Below, one piece after another: positions 8,155 to 17,400 of a DNA stretch of 64,000 nucleotides. Position 1 is the stretch's first letter; every line of letters starts with the position of its first letter. Source of the DNA: Fimbriiglobus ruber (GTDB lineage: Bacteria > Planctomycetota > Planctomycetia > Gemmatales > Gemmataceae); NCBI RefSeq assembly GCF_002197845.1, contig NZ_NIDE01000004.1:372001-436000 (forward strand), written 5' to 3'. A program made the position numbers and the translations under genes. The notes under the pieces were generated by a model. The model worked only from the letters and a program-made list of their open reading frames with translations. It was not told the origin of the DNA and ran no database searches.

Positions 8155-10239
8155 ATGAGCTTGTCTTCCCGCAGTGTCCGTGCCGTTCCCGCGTCGGCCA
8201 ACCGCACCGTCCTCCGCGTCGACTCCCTTGAGGACCGGCTCGTCCCGTCCCTCACCATCCAGTTCGACTACTCGCACGACACTAACGGGTTCTTCAACGA
8301 CCCGGCCCGTCGTGCAGACCTCCAGCTGGCTGCCGACACCCTCGCGTCGCAGATCACGACCACCCTGCCCGCGATCACACCGAACGCGGCCGCCGGGAAC
8401 ACCTGGAACGCCGTGTTCCCCGACCCGAGCACGGGGGCGACGGACGAGACGCCGAACCTGACCGTCCCGCAAGGAACGATCATTGTGTACGTCGGCGGCA
8501 ACACGCTCGCCGGGACCGAGGCCGGGGAGGGCGGGCCGGGCGGATACCAGGCCGGCGGGTCGACCGCGTGGGTCAGCTCGATCGTCAACCGCGGGCCGAT
8601 CGGGTACGGGTCGTGGGGCGGGGCCGTCACCTTCGACATGAACCAGAACTGGTACTTCGGTACCGACCCGAACGCGCGGCCCGCCGGGGAGATCGACTTC
8701 TTCTCGGTGGCCACGCACGAACTCGGGCACACCCTCGGGATCGGCACCTCGACCGAGTGGAGCAGCCTGGTCCAGAACGGGCACTTCGTCGGGGCCGACG
8801 CGACGGCCCTGCTCGGTGGGTCGTCGCCGGCGGTCTCGGCGGACGGCGACCACTTCGCCGAAAACACGTACTCCCCCGGCCCGGCCGGGCACAACATCGT
8901 GTCCATGCAGCCGATCCTGAACACGACCCAGCGGGTCTACTTCTCGGAGCTGGACTACGCCGCCCTCGCGGACCTCGGCTGGCAAGTTACCGGGCAGGTC
9001 TCGACGACCACGTCGCCGGTCACGGTTTCCCCGCCCGCGACGACATCCCCCCCAACCACCGTTCCCCCGACCGTTCCCCCGGTGACCACGCCGGGCGTGA
9101 TCCCGGGCCTGGCCCCGGGGGCCTCGGTCGTCCCGACCGGGAGCGGGACCACCAACAGCGTCACCACCAGCAGCAACACGACCACGCCCACGGCCGACGC
9201 GTCGACGAGTGCGACGACCTCCACCAACACGACGACGAGTGCGACGGACATCGGGCTCCCGGCCGGCACCCCGGCCAGTCAGGTGGCGATCGTGTCCGGG
9301 TCGGGCGACGGGAGCATTCAGGTTTATCTCGTCGGCACCAACGGCCAGATGACCGAAGTCGGCGGCCCCCTGTACCCGTTCCCCGGGTTTACCGGGACGG
9401 TCCGGGCGGTGGCGGCCGACCTGACCGGCGACGGGACGGCCGACATCGTGGCCGGCGTCGGGCCCGGCGGCGGGTCGCAGATCGCCGTCCTCGACGGGCG
9501 GACGTTCACCCCGGCCGCGGCCGCCTTCTCCGCGTACGAGTCGTCGTTCAACGGCGGGGTGTTCCTGGCCGCGGGCGACATCGGGAACACCGGGAAGGAC
9601 GACCTGATCGTCACCCCCGACGACGGCGGCGGGGCGCGGGTTCGCATCCTCGGCCTGAGCAACGGCCAACTCGCCTCGGTCGTCCCCGACTTCTTTGGCA
9701 TCAACGACCCCAACTTCCGGGGCGGGGCCCGGACGGCCGTCGCGGACGTGAACGGCGACGGGATGCCGGACCTGATCGTGGTGGCCGGCACCGGCGGCGG
9801 CCCGCGCGTTTCGATCATCAACGGGGCGACCTTGCTCTCTGGCACTCACCAGGATCTGGTCCCGGACTTCTTCGCCTTCGAGCCGACGCTGGCGAACGGG
9901 GTGTACGTCTCGGCCGGGCCGGTGACCGGCGGCGGGACGGACATCGTGTTCGGGGCCGGCCCCGGCGGCGGCCCGCGGATGCTGGTGGTGAGCGCTCAGA
10001 CGCTGATGGCGGAAGGCTCTGCGGATGCTCTGGCGAACCCGGTGTACGACACGTTCGTCGGCAGCACGTCGGACCGGGGCGGGGTGCGGGTCGCGGTGAA
10101 GAACGGCAACGTCCTGGCCGGAAGCGGCAGCAGCCCGATGGTCCAGGTCTACACCGGGACTTCGAGCGGTAGCCTGACGCTGGCCGCGTCCACCGACCCG
10201 CTGGCCGCTGCGACGAGCGACGGGATTTACGTGGGGTAA
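8155..10239 (+). CDS. Secreted metzincin-like protease with FG-GAP/VCBS repeats, copy 2
   Basis: 694 residues, a close paralogue of 5386-7527. It has the same order: LEPR-XLL-like motif (LEDRLVPS), HELGHTLGIG zincin motif again lacking the third His, SMQP Met-turn-like segment, Pro/Thr linker, about five FG-GAP-type repeats and a GIYVG C-terminus. The FG-GAP part is almost identical to copy 1 at the DNA level (compare 6545-7260 with 9250-9970), while the linker and the segment before the Met-turn differ; this copy lacks the CNCPAC insertion. The pattern points to recent duplication with gene conversion of the repeat region. It has its own promoter-like site. The product is probably exported and displayed or released; protease activity is inferred from the fold motif only. 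Confidence 0.85.
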   Translation: MSLSSRSVRAVPASANRTVLRVDSLEDRLVPSLTIQFDYSHDTNGFFNDPARRADLQLAADTLASQITTTLPAITPNAAAGNTWNAVFPDPSTGATDETPNLTVPQGTIIVYVGGNTLAGTEAGEGGPGGYQAGGSTAWVSSIVNRGPIGYGSWGGAVTFDMNQNWYFGTDPNARPAGEIDFFSVATHELGHTLGIGTSTEWSSLVQNGHFVGADATALLGGSSPAVSADGDHFAENTYSPGPAGHNIVSMQPILNTTQRVYFSELDYAALADLGWQVTGQVSTTTSPVTVSPPATTSPPTTVPPTVPPVTTPGVIPGLAPGASVVPTGSGTTNSVTTSSNTTTPTADASTSATTSTNTTTSATDIGLPAGTPASQVAIVSGSGDGSIQVYLVGTNGQMTEVGGPLYPFPGFTGTVRAVAADLTGDGTADIVAGVGPGGGSQIAVLDGRTFTPAAAAFSAYESSFNGGVFLAAGDIGNTGKDDLIVTPDDGGGARVRILGLSNGQLASVVPDFFGINDPNFRGGARTAVADVNGDGMPDLIVVAGTGGGPRVSIINGATLLSGTHQDLVPDFFAFEPTLANGVYVSAGPVTGGGTDIVFGAGPGGGPRMLVVSAQTLMAEGSADALANPVYDTFVGSTSDRGGVRVAVKNGNVLAGSGSSPMVQVYTGTSSGSLTLAASTDPLAAATSDGIYVG

Positions 10240-10534
10240 GTCGGCTGCAACCAGTACTGGTCGACACCTCACGCCCCGATCACTCAGTCCTGCAGAATTC
10301 TTCGTGTCCGTTCTGGGACTTCCACGCCGACCCAGGCGGACACCGTTCACTTCGCGACCGTCCTCATCTCGGCCAATGGCCCGGATTACGGGGATCGACT
10401 CCCAGCTCATCTCAAAGTTTTCAAAAATTCTCCTGGATCGGGTTTTGCTCACGTACAACAGAATTGCCCGACCCGAGCCCGCGTGAACTCGGGATATGCT
10501 CGGGCCTCATCGCTGGCGCGGCAAACGACCCTCT

Positions 10535-11764
10535 ATGGCCACGCACCCGGCTACCAACTCCACTCCGGCCGGACCGCTCCGGTCGGGAAACCGCATTCTC
10601 ACCATCAACGGCGGCTCGTCGAGCATCAAGTTCGCCCTGTACGACCCCGGCGAGTCCCTTCAAAAAACGCTCGCCGGAGCCATCGAACGCATCGGGCTCG
10701 CGGATTCATCCCTTCACGTAAACAAGCCGGGCCAGCCGAACGAAAAACATCCACTCCCGGCCGGCGACCCAGCTACCGCAATTACCGGGCTGATCGACTG
10801 GTTGGACCGAGCCGGTGAGCTGGGCAAAGTGGCGGCCATCGGCTACCGGGTCGTCCACGGCGGTCCCGCTCACACCGAGCCGCAAACCGTCACCCCCGAA
10901 TTGCTCGCCGACCTGCGCCAGGCGATCCCGCTCGCTCCGAATCACCTCCCGATCGAGATCCGGCTCATCGAAACGGCGGCAGCTCGTCTGCCCGGAGTGC
11001 CGCAGGTGGTTTGCTTCGACACCACGTTTCACAACCATCTCCCGACCGTCGCCCGAACGCTCCCGATCCCGCGCCGGTACGCCGCGGCGGGGGTCCACCG
11101 ATACGGATTCCACGGCCTGTCTTACGCTTATCTCCTCGAAGAACTCGAAAAGCTTGCGGGACCGGAAGCCGCTCGCGGTCGGGTGATTTTCGCGCACCTG
11201 GGGAACGGAGCGAGCCTGGCGGCCGTTCGCGACGCACAGTGCGTCGATACCACGATGGGCTTCACCCCGGACGGCGGGTTGGTGATGGGTACCCGAACCG
11301 GCGATCTCGACCCCGGCGTGTTAATCTACCTGGTCCGGACTGAGAAGCTATCGCCGGACCAACTCGAAGACCTGGTGACAAAGCAATCCGGTCTGCTCGG
11401 CGTGTCCGAAACCAGCCCGGACATGCGCGATTTGCTCGCACGGCGAGACAACGACCCGCGGGCAGCCGAGGCGGTCGCGCTGTTTTGCTACCAGATTCGG
11501 AAATGGATCGGCGCGTTCGCTGCGGCTCTGGGCGGGGTCGATACCCTGGTGTTTGCCGGCGGCATCGGCGAACATGCTGCCGAAGTCCGCGCCGGCGCGT
11601 GCGACGGCCTTGGATTTTTTGGCGTTGCCCTCGATCCAACGGCCAACGCCGCGAACGCCCCCGTGATCTCCGCCGGGGACGGCGTGACCGTTCGGGTCAT
11701 CCCGACGGACGAAGAGTTGATGATCGCCCGGACCGTCCTCCGAATCGTCGGAGGCAATTCGTAG
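10535..11764 (+). CDS. ackA: Acetate kinase
   Basis: 409 residues from ATG 10535; an in-frame ATG at 10496 would add 13 residues that look non-coding. The enzyme converts acetyl-phosphate and ADP to acetate and ATP in the cytoplasm. Diagnostic segments are [15 protein letters not shown] at the N-terminus (phosphate-binding ASKHA fold), [25 protein letters not shown], the [17 protein letters not shown] block and the C-terminal [13 protein letters not shown]. The length is normal. It is followed 115 bases later by phosphoketolase on the same strand, which makes its substrate acetyl-phosphate, so the pair forms a sugar-phosphate to acetate/ATP shunt. No phosphotransacetylase is seen nearby. Confidence 0.95.
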   Translation: MATHPATNSTPAGPLRSGNRILTINGGSSSIKFALYDPGESLQKTLAGAIERIGLADSSLHVNKPGQPNEKHPLPAGDPATAITGLIDWLDRAGELGKVAAIGYRVVHGGPAHTEPQTVTPELLADLRQAIPLAPNHLPIEIRLIETAAARLPGVPQVVCFDTTFHNHLPTVARTLPIPRRYAAAGVHRYGFHGLSYAYLLEELEKLAGPEAARGRVIFAHLGNGASLAAVRDAQCVDTTMGFTPDGGLVMGTRTGDLDPGVLIYLVRTEKLSPDQLEDLVTKQSGLLGVSETSPDMRDLLARRDNDPRAAEAVALFCYQIRKWIGAFAAALGGVDTLVFAGGIGEHAAEVRAGACDGLGFFGVALDPTANAANAPVISAGDGVTVRVIPTDEELMIARTVLRIVGGNS

Positions 11765-11879
11765 TCTACCTCTCATGATTTACCTGGCCGGACTGCCGTC
11801 CGGCGGTCACCTGACCACGCGAAACGCTTGTCTTACTGGACGACCTCGCGCACAGAACTCGACCACACCAGGAGAGCCC

Positions 11880-14306
11880 ATGAGCGACCGTGAAAGCACC
11901 CCGCCGTCGGACGAGTTGCTGCGGCAAATGGACGCCTACTGGCGGGCAGCCAACTACCTTTCGGTCGGCCAGATTTACCTGCTCGACAACCCGCTCTTGA
12001 GGGAGCCGCTGACGCGGGCTCACATCAAGCCCCGGCTCCTCGGCCACTGGGGAACCACGCCCGGCCTGAACCTGATCTACGTCCACCTCAACCGGGTCAT
12101 CAAACAGCGCGACTTGAACGTCCTTTATGTCGCCGGCCCGGGCCACGGGGGGCCGGGCATCGTGGCCAACGTCTACCTGGAAGGCACGTACTCCGAGGTC
12201 TACCCGGGCATTAGCCAGGACGAGATCGGACTGAAATTGCTGTTCAAGCAGTTCAGCTTCCCCGGCGGCATCGGCAGCCATTGCACCCCGGAAACGCCCG
12301 GCTCGATCCACGAGGGCGGGGAACTCGGGTACTCACTGTCCCACGCTTACGGGGCCGCGTTCGACAACCCGGACTTGCTCGTCGCCTGCGTGGTCGGCGA
12401 TGGCGAGTCCGAGACCGGGCCGCTGGCGACCGCCTGGCACTCGAACAAGTTCCTCAACCCCGCGCGCGACGGTGCGGTGCTGCCGATTCTTCACCTGAAC
12501 GGGTTCAAGATCGCGAACCCGACCGTGTTGAGCCGCATCCCGCGGGAGGAACTTCACAAGTTGCTCGAAGGCTACGGGTATACCCCGCACGTCGTCGAGG
12601 GCGACGACCCCATGACCGTCCACCGGGAGTTGGCCCGGACGCTCGACGCCTGCGTCACCGAGATCCAGCGCATCCAGGCCGACGCCCGCAAGAACGGCTT
12701 CAGCGGCCGACCGACCTGGCCGATGATCGTCCTCCGCACGCCGAAGGGCTGGACCTGTCCGCCCGTGATCGACGGCCAAAAGGTGGTCGGTTCCTGGCGG
12801 AGCCACCAGGTGCCGATGGGGGATATGAAGTCCGACGAACACGTCCGCATTCTCGAAGGCTGGATGAAAGGCTACAAGCCCGAGGAGCTGTTCGACGCCG
12901 GGGGCAAACTCCGGCCGGAATTGGCGGCCCTCGCCCCGAGCGGGGACAAGCGGATGGGGGCGAACCCGCACGCCAACGGCGGCAAAGTGCTCCGCGACCT
13001 CGTCGTGCCGGACTACCGGACTTATGCGGTCAAGGTTCCGAGCCCCGGTGCGGTCATGTCCGAGGCGACGCGGGTCCAGGGCCAGTACCTGCGGGACGTG
13101 ATGAAGCTCAACGACGCGGCCAAGAATTTCCGCCTGTTCAGCCCGGACGAGTTGGCGTCGAACCGCTGGCAGGACGTGTTGGACGTCACCAGCCGGTGCT
13201 TCACCGGGGAAATCGACCCGACGGACGGGACGCACGAATCGCCGGACGGCCGGGCGATGGAGGTGCTAAGCGAACACCAGTGCCAGGGCTGGCTGGAGGG
13301 CTACCTCCTCACCGGCCGACACGGGTTCTTCTCGTGTTACGAGGCGTTCGTCCACATCGTCGACTCGATGTTCAACCAGCACGCCAAGTGGCTCAAGATC
13401 AGCCGGCAGGTGCCGTGGCGGAAGCCGCTCGCGAGTCTGAACTACCTGCTCAGTTCCCACGTCTGGCGGCAGGACCACAACGGCTTCAGCCACCAGGACC
13501 CGGGGTTCCTCGACCACGTGGTGAACAAGAAGGCGGAGATCGTCCGGATCTACCTGCCGCCGGACACGAACTGCCTGCTGTCCGTCACCGACCACTGCCT
13601 GCGGAGCCGGAACTACGTAAACGTGGTGGTGGCCGGAAAGCAGCCGGCCCCGGGGTGGCTGACGATGGACGAGGCGGTGGCCCACTGCGCGGCCGGCATC
13701 GGCGTCTGGAAGTGGGCCTCGACCGACGGCGGGGCCAACCCGGACGTGGTACTGGGCTGCTGCGGAGACGTGCCGACGCTGGAGGTGTTGGCGGCGACCG
13801 ACTTTTTGAAGAAGCACCTACCGGACCTTCGTGTGCGGGTGGTAAACGTGGTCGATCTGATGAAGCTCGAATCCGCGAGTGAACACCCTCACGGTCTGTC
13901 GGACCCGGCTTTCGACGAGTTGTTCACGACGGACAAGCCGGTGATCTTCGCGTTCCACGGCTACCCCTGGTTGGTTCACCGCTTGACCTACCGGCGAACG
14001 AACCACCACAACCTGCACGTCCGCGGGTACAAGGAAGAGGGCACAACGACGACGCCCTTCGACATGTGCGTGCTGAACCAGATCGACCGATTCAACCTGG
14101 TGCTGGACGTCATCCACCGGGTGCCGGGGTTGGAAGCGCGGGCGGGGGCGGTCGCCCAGGCGATCCGGGACAAACTGGTCGAACACCGGCGGTACATCGC
14201 GGCGCACGGGGTCGACATGCCGGAGATCGACGGCTGGCTCTGGGGGGGGCGGGGGAGCGCGGCGGCAGGGGCGTCGGCGAGAGACACGGGTGGGGATAAC
14301 GCCTGA
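11880..14306 (+). CDS. xfp: Xylulose-5-phosphate/fructose-6-phosphate phosphoketolase
   Basis: 808 residues, normal for the family. The ThDP-dependent enzyme splits xylulose-5-phosphate or fructose-6-phosphate with phosphate into acetyl-phosphate plus glyceraldehyde-3-phosphate or erythrose-4-phosphate. Visible signatures are an N-terminal [39 protein letters not shown], the ThDP-binding [21 protein letters not shown] and the C-terminal [20 protein letters not shown]. The start is ATG 11880 with AGGAGAG directly upstream; the longer frame from 11775 is not supported. It is coupled to ackA just upstream. It converges with the giant surface-protein gene on the other strand, with a shared hairpin between them. 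Confidence 0.96.
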   Translation: MSDRESTPPSDELLRQMDAYWRAANYLSVGQIYLLDNPLLREPLTRAHIKPRLLGHWGTTPGLNLIYVHLNRVIKQRDLNVLYVAGPGHGGPGIVANVYLEGTYSEVYPGISQDEIGLKLLFKQFSFPGGIGSHCTPETPGSIHEGGELGYSLSHAYGAAFDNPDLLVACVVGDGESETGPLATAWHSNKFLNPARDGAVLPILHLNGFKIANPTVLSRIPREELHKLLEGYGYTPHVVEGDDPMTVHRELARTLDACVTEIQRIQADARKNGFSGRPTWPMIVLRTPKGWTCPPVIDGQKVVGSWRSHQVPMGDMKSDEHVRILEGWMKGYKPEELFDAGGKLRPELAALAPSGDKRMGANPHANGGKVLRDLVVPDYRTYAVKVPSPGAVMSEATRVQGQYLRDVMKLNDAAKNFRLFSPDELASNRWQDVLDVTSRCFTGEIDPTDGTHESPDGRAMEVLSEHQCQGWLEGYLLTGRHGFFSCYEAFVHIVDSMFNQHAKWLKISRQVPWRKPLASLNYLLSSHVWRQDHNGFSHQDPGFLDHVVNKKAEIVRIYLPPDTNCLLSVTDHCLRSRNYVNVVVAGKQPAPGWLTMDEAVAHCAAGIGVWKWASTDGGANPDVVLGCCGDVPTLEVLAATDFLKKHLPDLRVRVVNVVDLMKLESASEHPHGLSDPAFDELFTTDKPVIFAFHGYPWLVHRLTYRRTNHHNLHVRGYKEEGTTTTPFDMCVLNQIDRFNLVLDVIHRVPGLEARAGAVAQAIRDKLVEHRRYIAAHGVDMPEIDGWLWGGRGSAAAGASARDTGGDNA

Positions 14307-14410
14307 GTGCCTGAAAAGGCGGGGGCCATAAGGCGGTCGACTTGCACTAATCTACAGGGGCCACATACACAACAATTGATCTCGTGAGAACAGACGACGG
14401 GTCTCAAATA

Positions 14411-14442
14411 ACACGGGCCGGCCATTCCTGGCCGGCCCGTGT
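14411..14442. terminator. Bidirectional terminator between xfp and the giant SdrD-B gene
   Basis: A perfect 14-bp GC-rich stem (14411-14424 with 14429-14442) and a 4-base loop, placed between two convergent genes that stop at 14306 (+) and 14468 (-). Confidence 0.75.
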
Positions 14443-14467
14443 CGGTAGGTATCATCAGATCACGTCG

Positions 14468-17400
14468 TTAGCCCACGTACACGCCGCCCACGAGGTTCGT
14501 GTCGAACGCGTAGAAGTTGTCGATCGACTGCAGTCCCGTCGCGGATAGGATTTGGACCCGCGGGGCCCCGCCCGGTCCGGCCCCCAGAATCAGGTCGGCC
14601 TTCCCGTCGCCGTTCACGTCCTGGGCGGCCACCCGCACCCCGCCCGTGAAACTCGGGTCGAACGCGAAGAAGTTGGCCAGGGTGTTGGTAGTCAGCCCGC
14701 TGAACACCTGGACTCGCGGCCCGCCCCCGGCCTCCGCCCCGACGATCACGTCCGGGGTGCCGTCGCCGTTGAAGTCGCCGACCGCGATGTTCACCCCGCC
14801 GGTGAAGCCGGCCTCGAACGGGCTGTAGTCGGCCAACACCGCGAGCGTCGTCCCGTCGAACACGCGGATGCGGGTCGGGACGCCGGGTCCGGTGGTGGCC
14901 ACGATGTCTTCGTGGCCGTTGAAGTTCCCGACGGCCACCCGCACCCCGCCCCGCTGTGACGGGTCGAAGGCGTAGAAGTCTTCCAGGACCGCCCCGGTCG
15001 TCCCGCTGAATACCCGGATCCGCGGGCCCCCGCCGGTGTCCGTTCCGACAATGATGTCATCGTGACCGTCGCCGTTGATGTCACCGACGGCCACGAACAG
15101 CCCGCCGGTGAACGTCGGTTCGTACGCGAAGAAGTCCTCGAGCAGCGACCCGTCCTTGCCGCTGAACACCCGGATCCGCGGGCCGCCACCCACGCCGGTC
15201 GCCGTGACGATGTCCGGGATGCCGTCCCCGTTCACGTCGCCGATCGCCACCCGCACGCCGCCGGTGTACGTCGGCTCGTAGGCGTCGAACCGGAACACCT
15301 CGGCCCCGGTCGCGTAGTCGAACACCCGGACGGTCGGGGGGCCGCCCGGCCCGGCCGCCACCGCCACGTACACCGGCTTGCTCGGGTCGCCGGTGGTCGT
15401 GGTGAACGCCGGACTGGTCGGGCCGGTGTTCGCCGCGGTCGTCGTCATGCCCGTGACCGGTATGGGGGTCGCGGACAAGAACTCCCGCTTCGACATGTCG
15501 ACGGGGAGCACGCCGAAATTGAGCGGCCCGACCTGGGACGTGGGCACGGTGACGTTCGCGATCGCCCCCGGGGTGACGGTCACTCCCGTCAGGCTCGGGT
15601 CGCCGATCTGCTCGGAGCCCGCCACGTACCCCGCGGGGATCTGGCCCATGGTGAACGTGTAGTTCCCGGGCGGCAGGTCGGGGAAGTAGTACTGGCCGCT
15701 GCTCAGGGTGATCGCGGTCAGCCCGCCGGGCACGTCGGCGGCCGTCAGCGTGTGGGCTTCCGGGGTGCCGGGGAACGCGATCCCGCTGATGGTGACGGGC
15801 ACCCCGCCGAGGCCCTGCTCGCCGGGGTCCATGACCCCGTTACCGTTCGCGTCGACGTACACGTAGCCGGTCGCCGCGCCGGGCGCGATCTCGCCGAAGT
15901 TGTAGTTCTGGCCGGTCTGGGACGGACCGACCGTGACGGTCAACTGCCGGGGGCCGGGGTTGCCGCTGCCCAGGGTGCCGGGGTTGTCGATGCCGGCCAG
16001 GTAGTACCCGTTGGGCGGGCTCTCGGTGAGCGTGTACGTGCCGGGCGGCAGGTTCGGGAAGGAGTACGCCCCGGACGCGTCGGTCGTCGTTGTCACGCTG
16101 ACCGGCCGGCCGGCCTGGTCGGTCCCCGTCAGGGTGACGACCACGCCGCCGAGTCCCGTGTCGCCCCCGTCGTCTTTGCCGTCGGCGTTTTGATCCCGGT
16201 AGACGTTCCCGGACACGCCGCCCGAACTCACCAATCCGAAGTCCTGGTTATTATTCGACAACCCGTTGTTGCCCGGGTTGGTCGGGCTACCCGGCGGCCC
16301 GAGGGTGACTGTTGAGGTGGCGAATTGGCCGCTCGTCGCCCCGTGGTTCTGGCCTTCGTTCGGCCCGGTCACGGACGAGCTAACGTACCCGGGCGGGAGG
16401 CTGACCTGGACGGTGTACGTGCCCGGGGGCAGGTCGGTGAACTGGTAGTTCCCGTTGGCGTCCGTGGTGGTCGTTGCGATCGGGGTCCCGCTTGAATTGA
16501 ACAGGGTGACCGTCACACCCGGGAGAACAGGCTCGCCGGGTTCCTGAACGCCGTCGTTGTTGGTGTCGTCCCAGACTGTGGCGTTAATGGACAACGGTGT
16601 GAACAGACCGAGGTTGACGTTATTGTTGGCCGTCCCGGGGCCGTTCGGGCCGGCGTCCGGGTCGGTCCCGGAAGCCGTCAGGGTAACCGGGGTGCTGGTG
16701 ACGGTGGCCCCGGTCTGGGTGCCGTGGTCGAGGTCGGTCCCGGCGTCCGTGTAATTGGTCGACCCGGGCTCGGCCGGCCCGGTCGGGCTGCCGGGCTGTC
16801 CCGTGCTGGAGATCATCCCGGCCGGGGGCGTTACCTGGACGGTGTACGTGCCCGGGATCAGGTTGTTGAACTGGTAGTGGCCGTTGGCGTCCGTCGTGGT
16901 CGTCGCAACGGGGTTGCCGCTGCTGTCGAGGAGGACGACGGTGGCCCCGGGGATGCCGGGCTCGCCGGGCTCCTGGACGCCGTCGTTGTTGGTGTCGTCC
17001 CACACTGTCGACCCGAGGGACAGCGGCTGGTACAGACCAATGGTGGGGTTGTCGTTGGCCGTCCCAGGGCCGTTCGGGCCGGTGTCCGGGTTGGTGCCCG
17101 GGAGCCCGAGGGTCAGGGGCTGGCTGGTGACGGTCGTCCCGGTCTGGGTCCCGTGGTCGAGCCCATTCCCGGAGTCCGTGTAATTGGTCGACCCCGGTTC
17201 GGCCGGGCCGGTCGGGCTGCCGTTCGTCCCGGTACTCGACGCGTACCCGGGCGGGGGCGTGACCTGGACCTGGTACGTGCCCGGGGGCAGGTCGGTGAAC
17301 GTGTAATGCCCGTTGGCGTCCGTGGTCGTCGTGGCGATCGGGTTCCCGCTGCCGTCCAGGAGGACGACTGTGGCCCCGGGGATGCCGGGCTCGCCGGGTT

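Noticed and set aside
7987-10458. 823-codon open frame on the minus strand opposite the second metzincin/FG-GAP gene
   Set aside because: Arg/Gly/Val-rich shadow of a GC-rich gene with no domain; a similar shadow (5425-7434) lies opposite the first copy.
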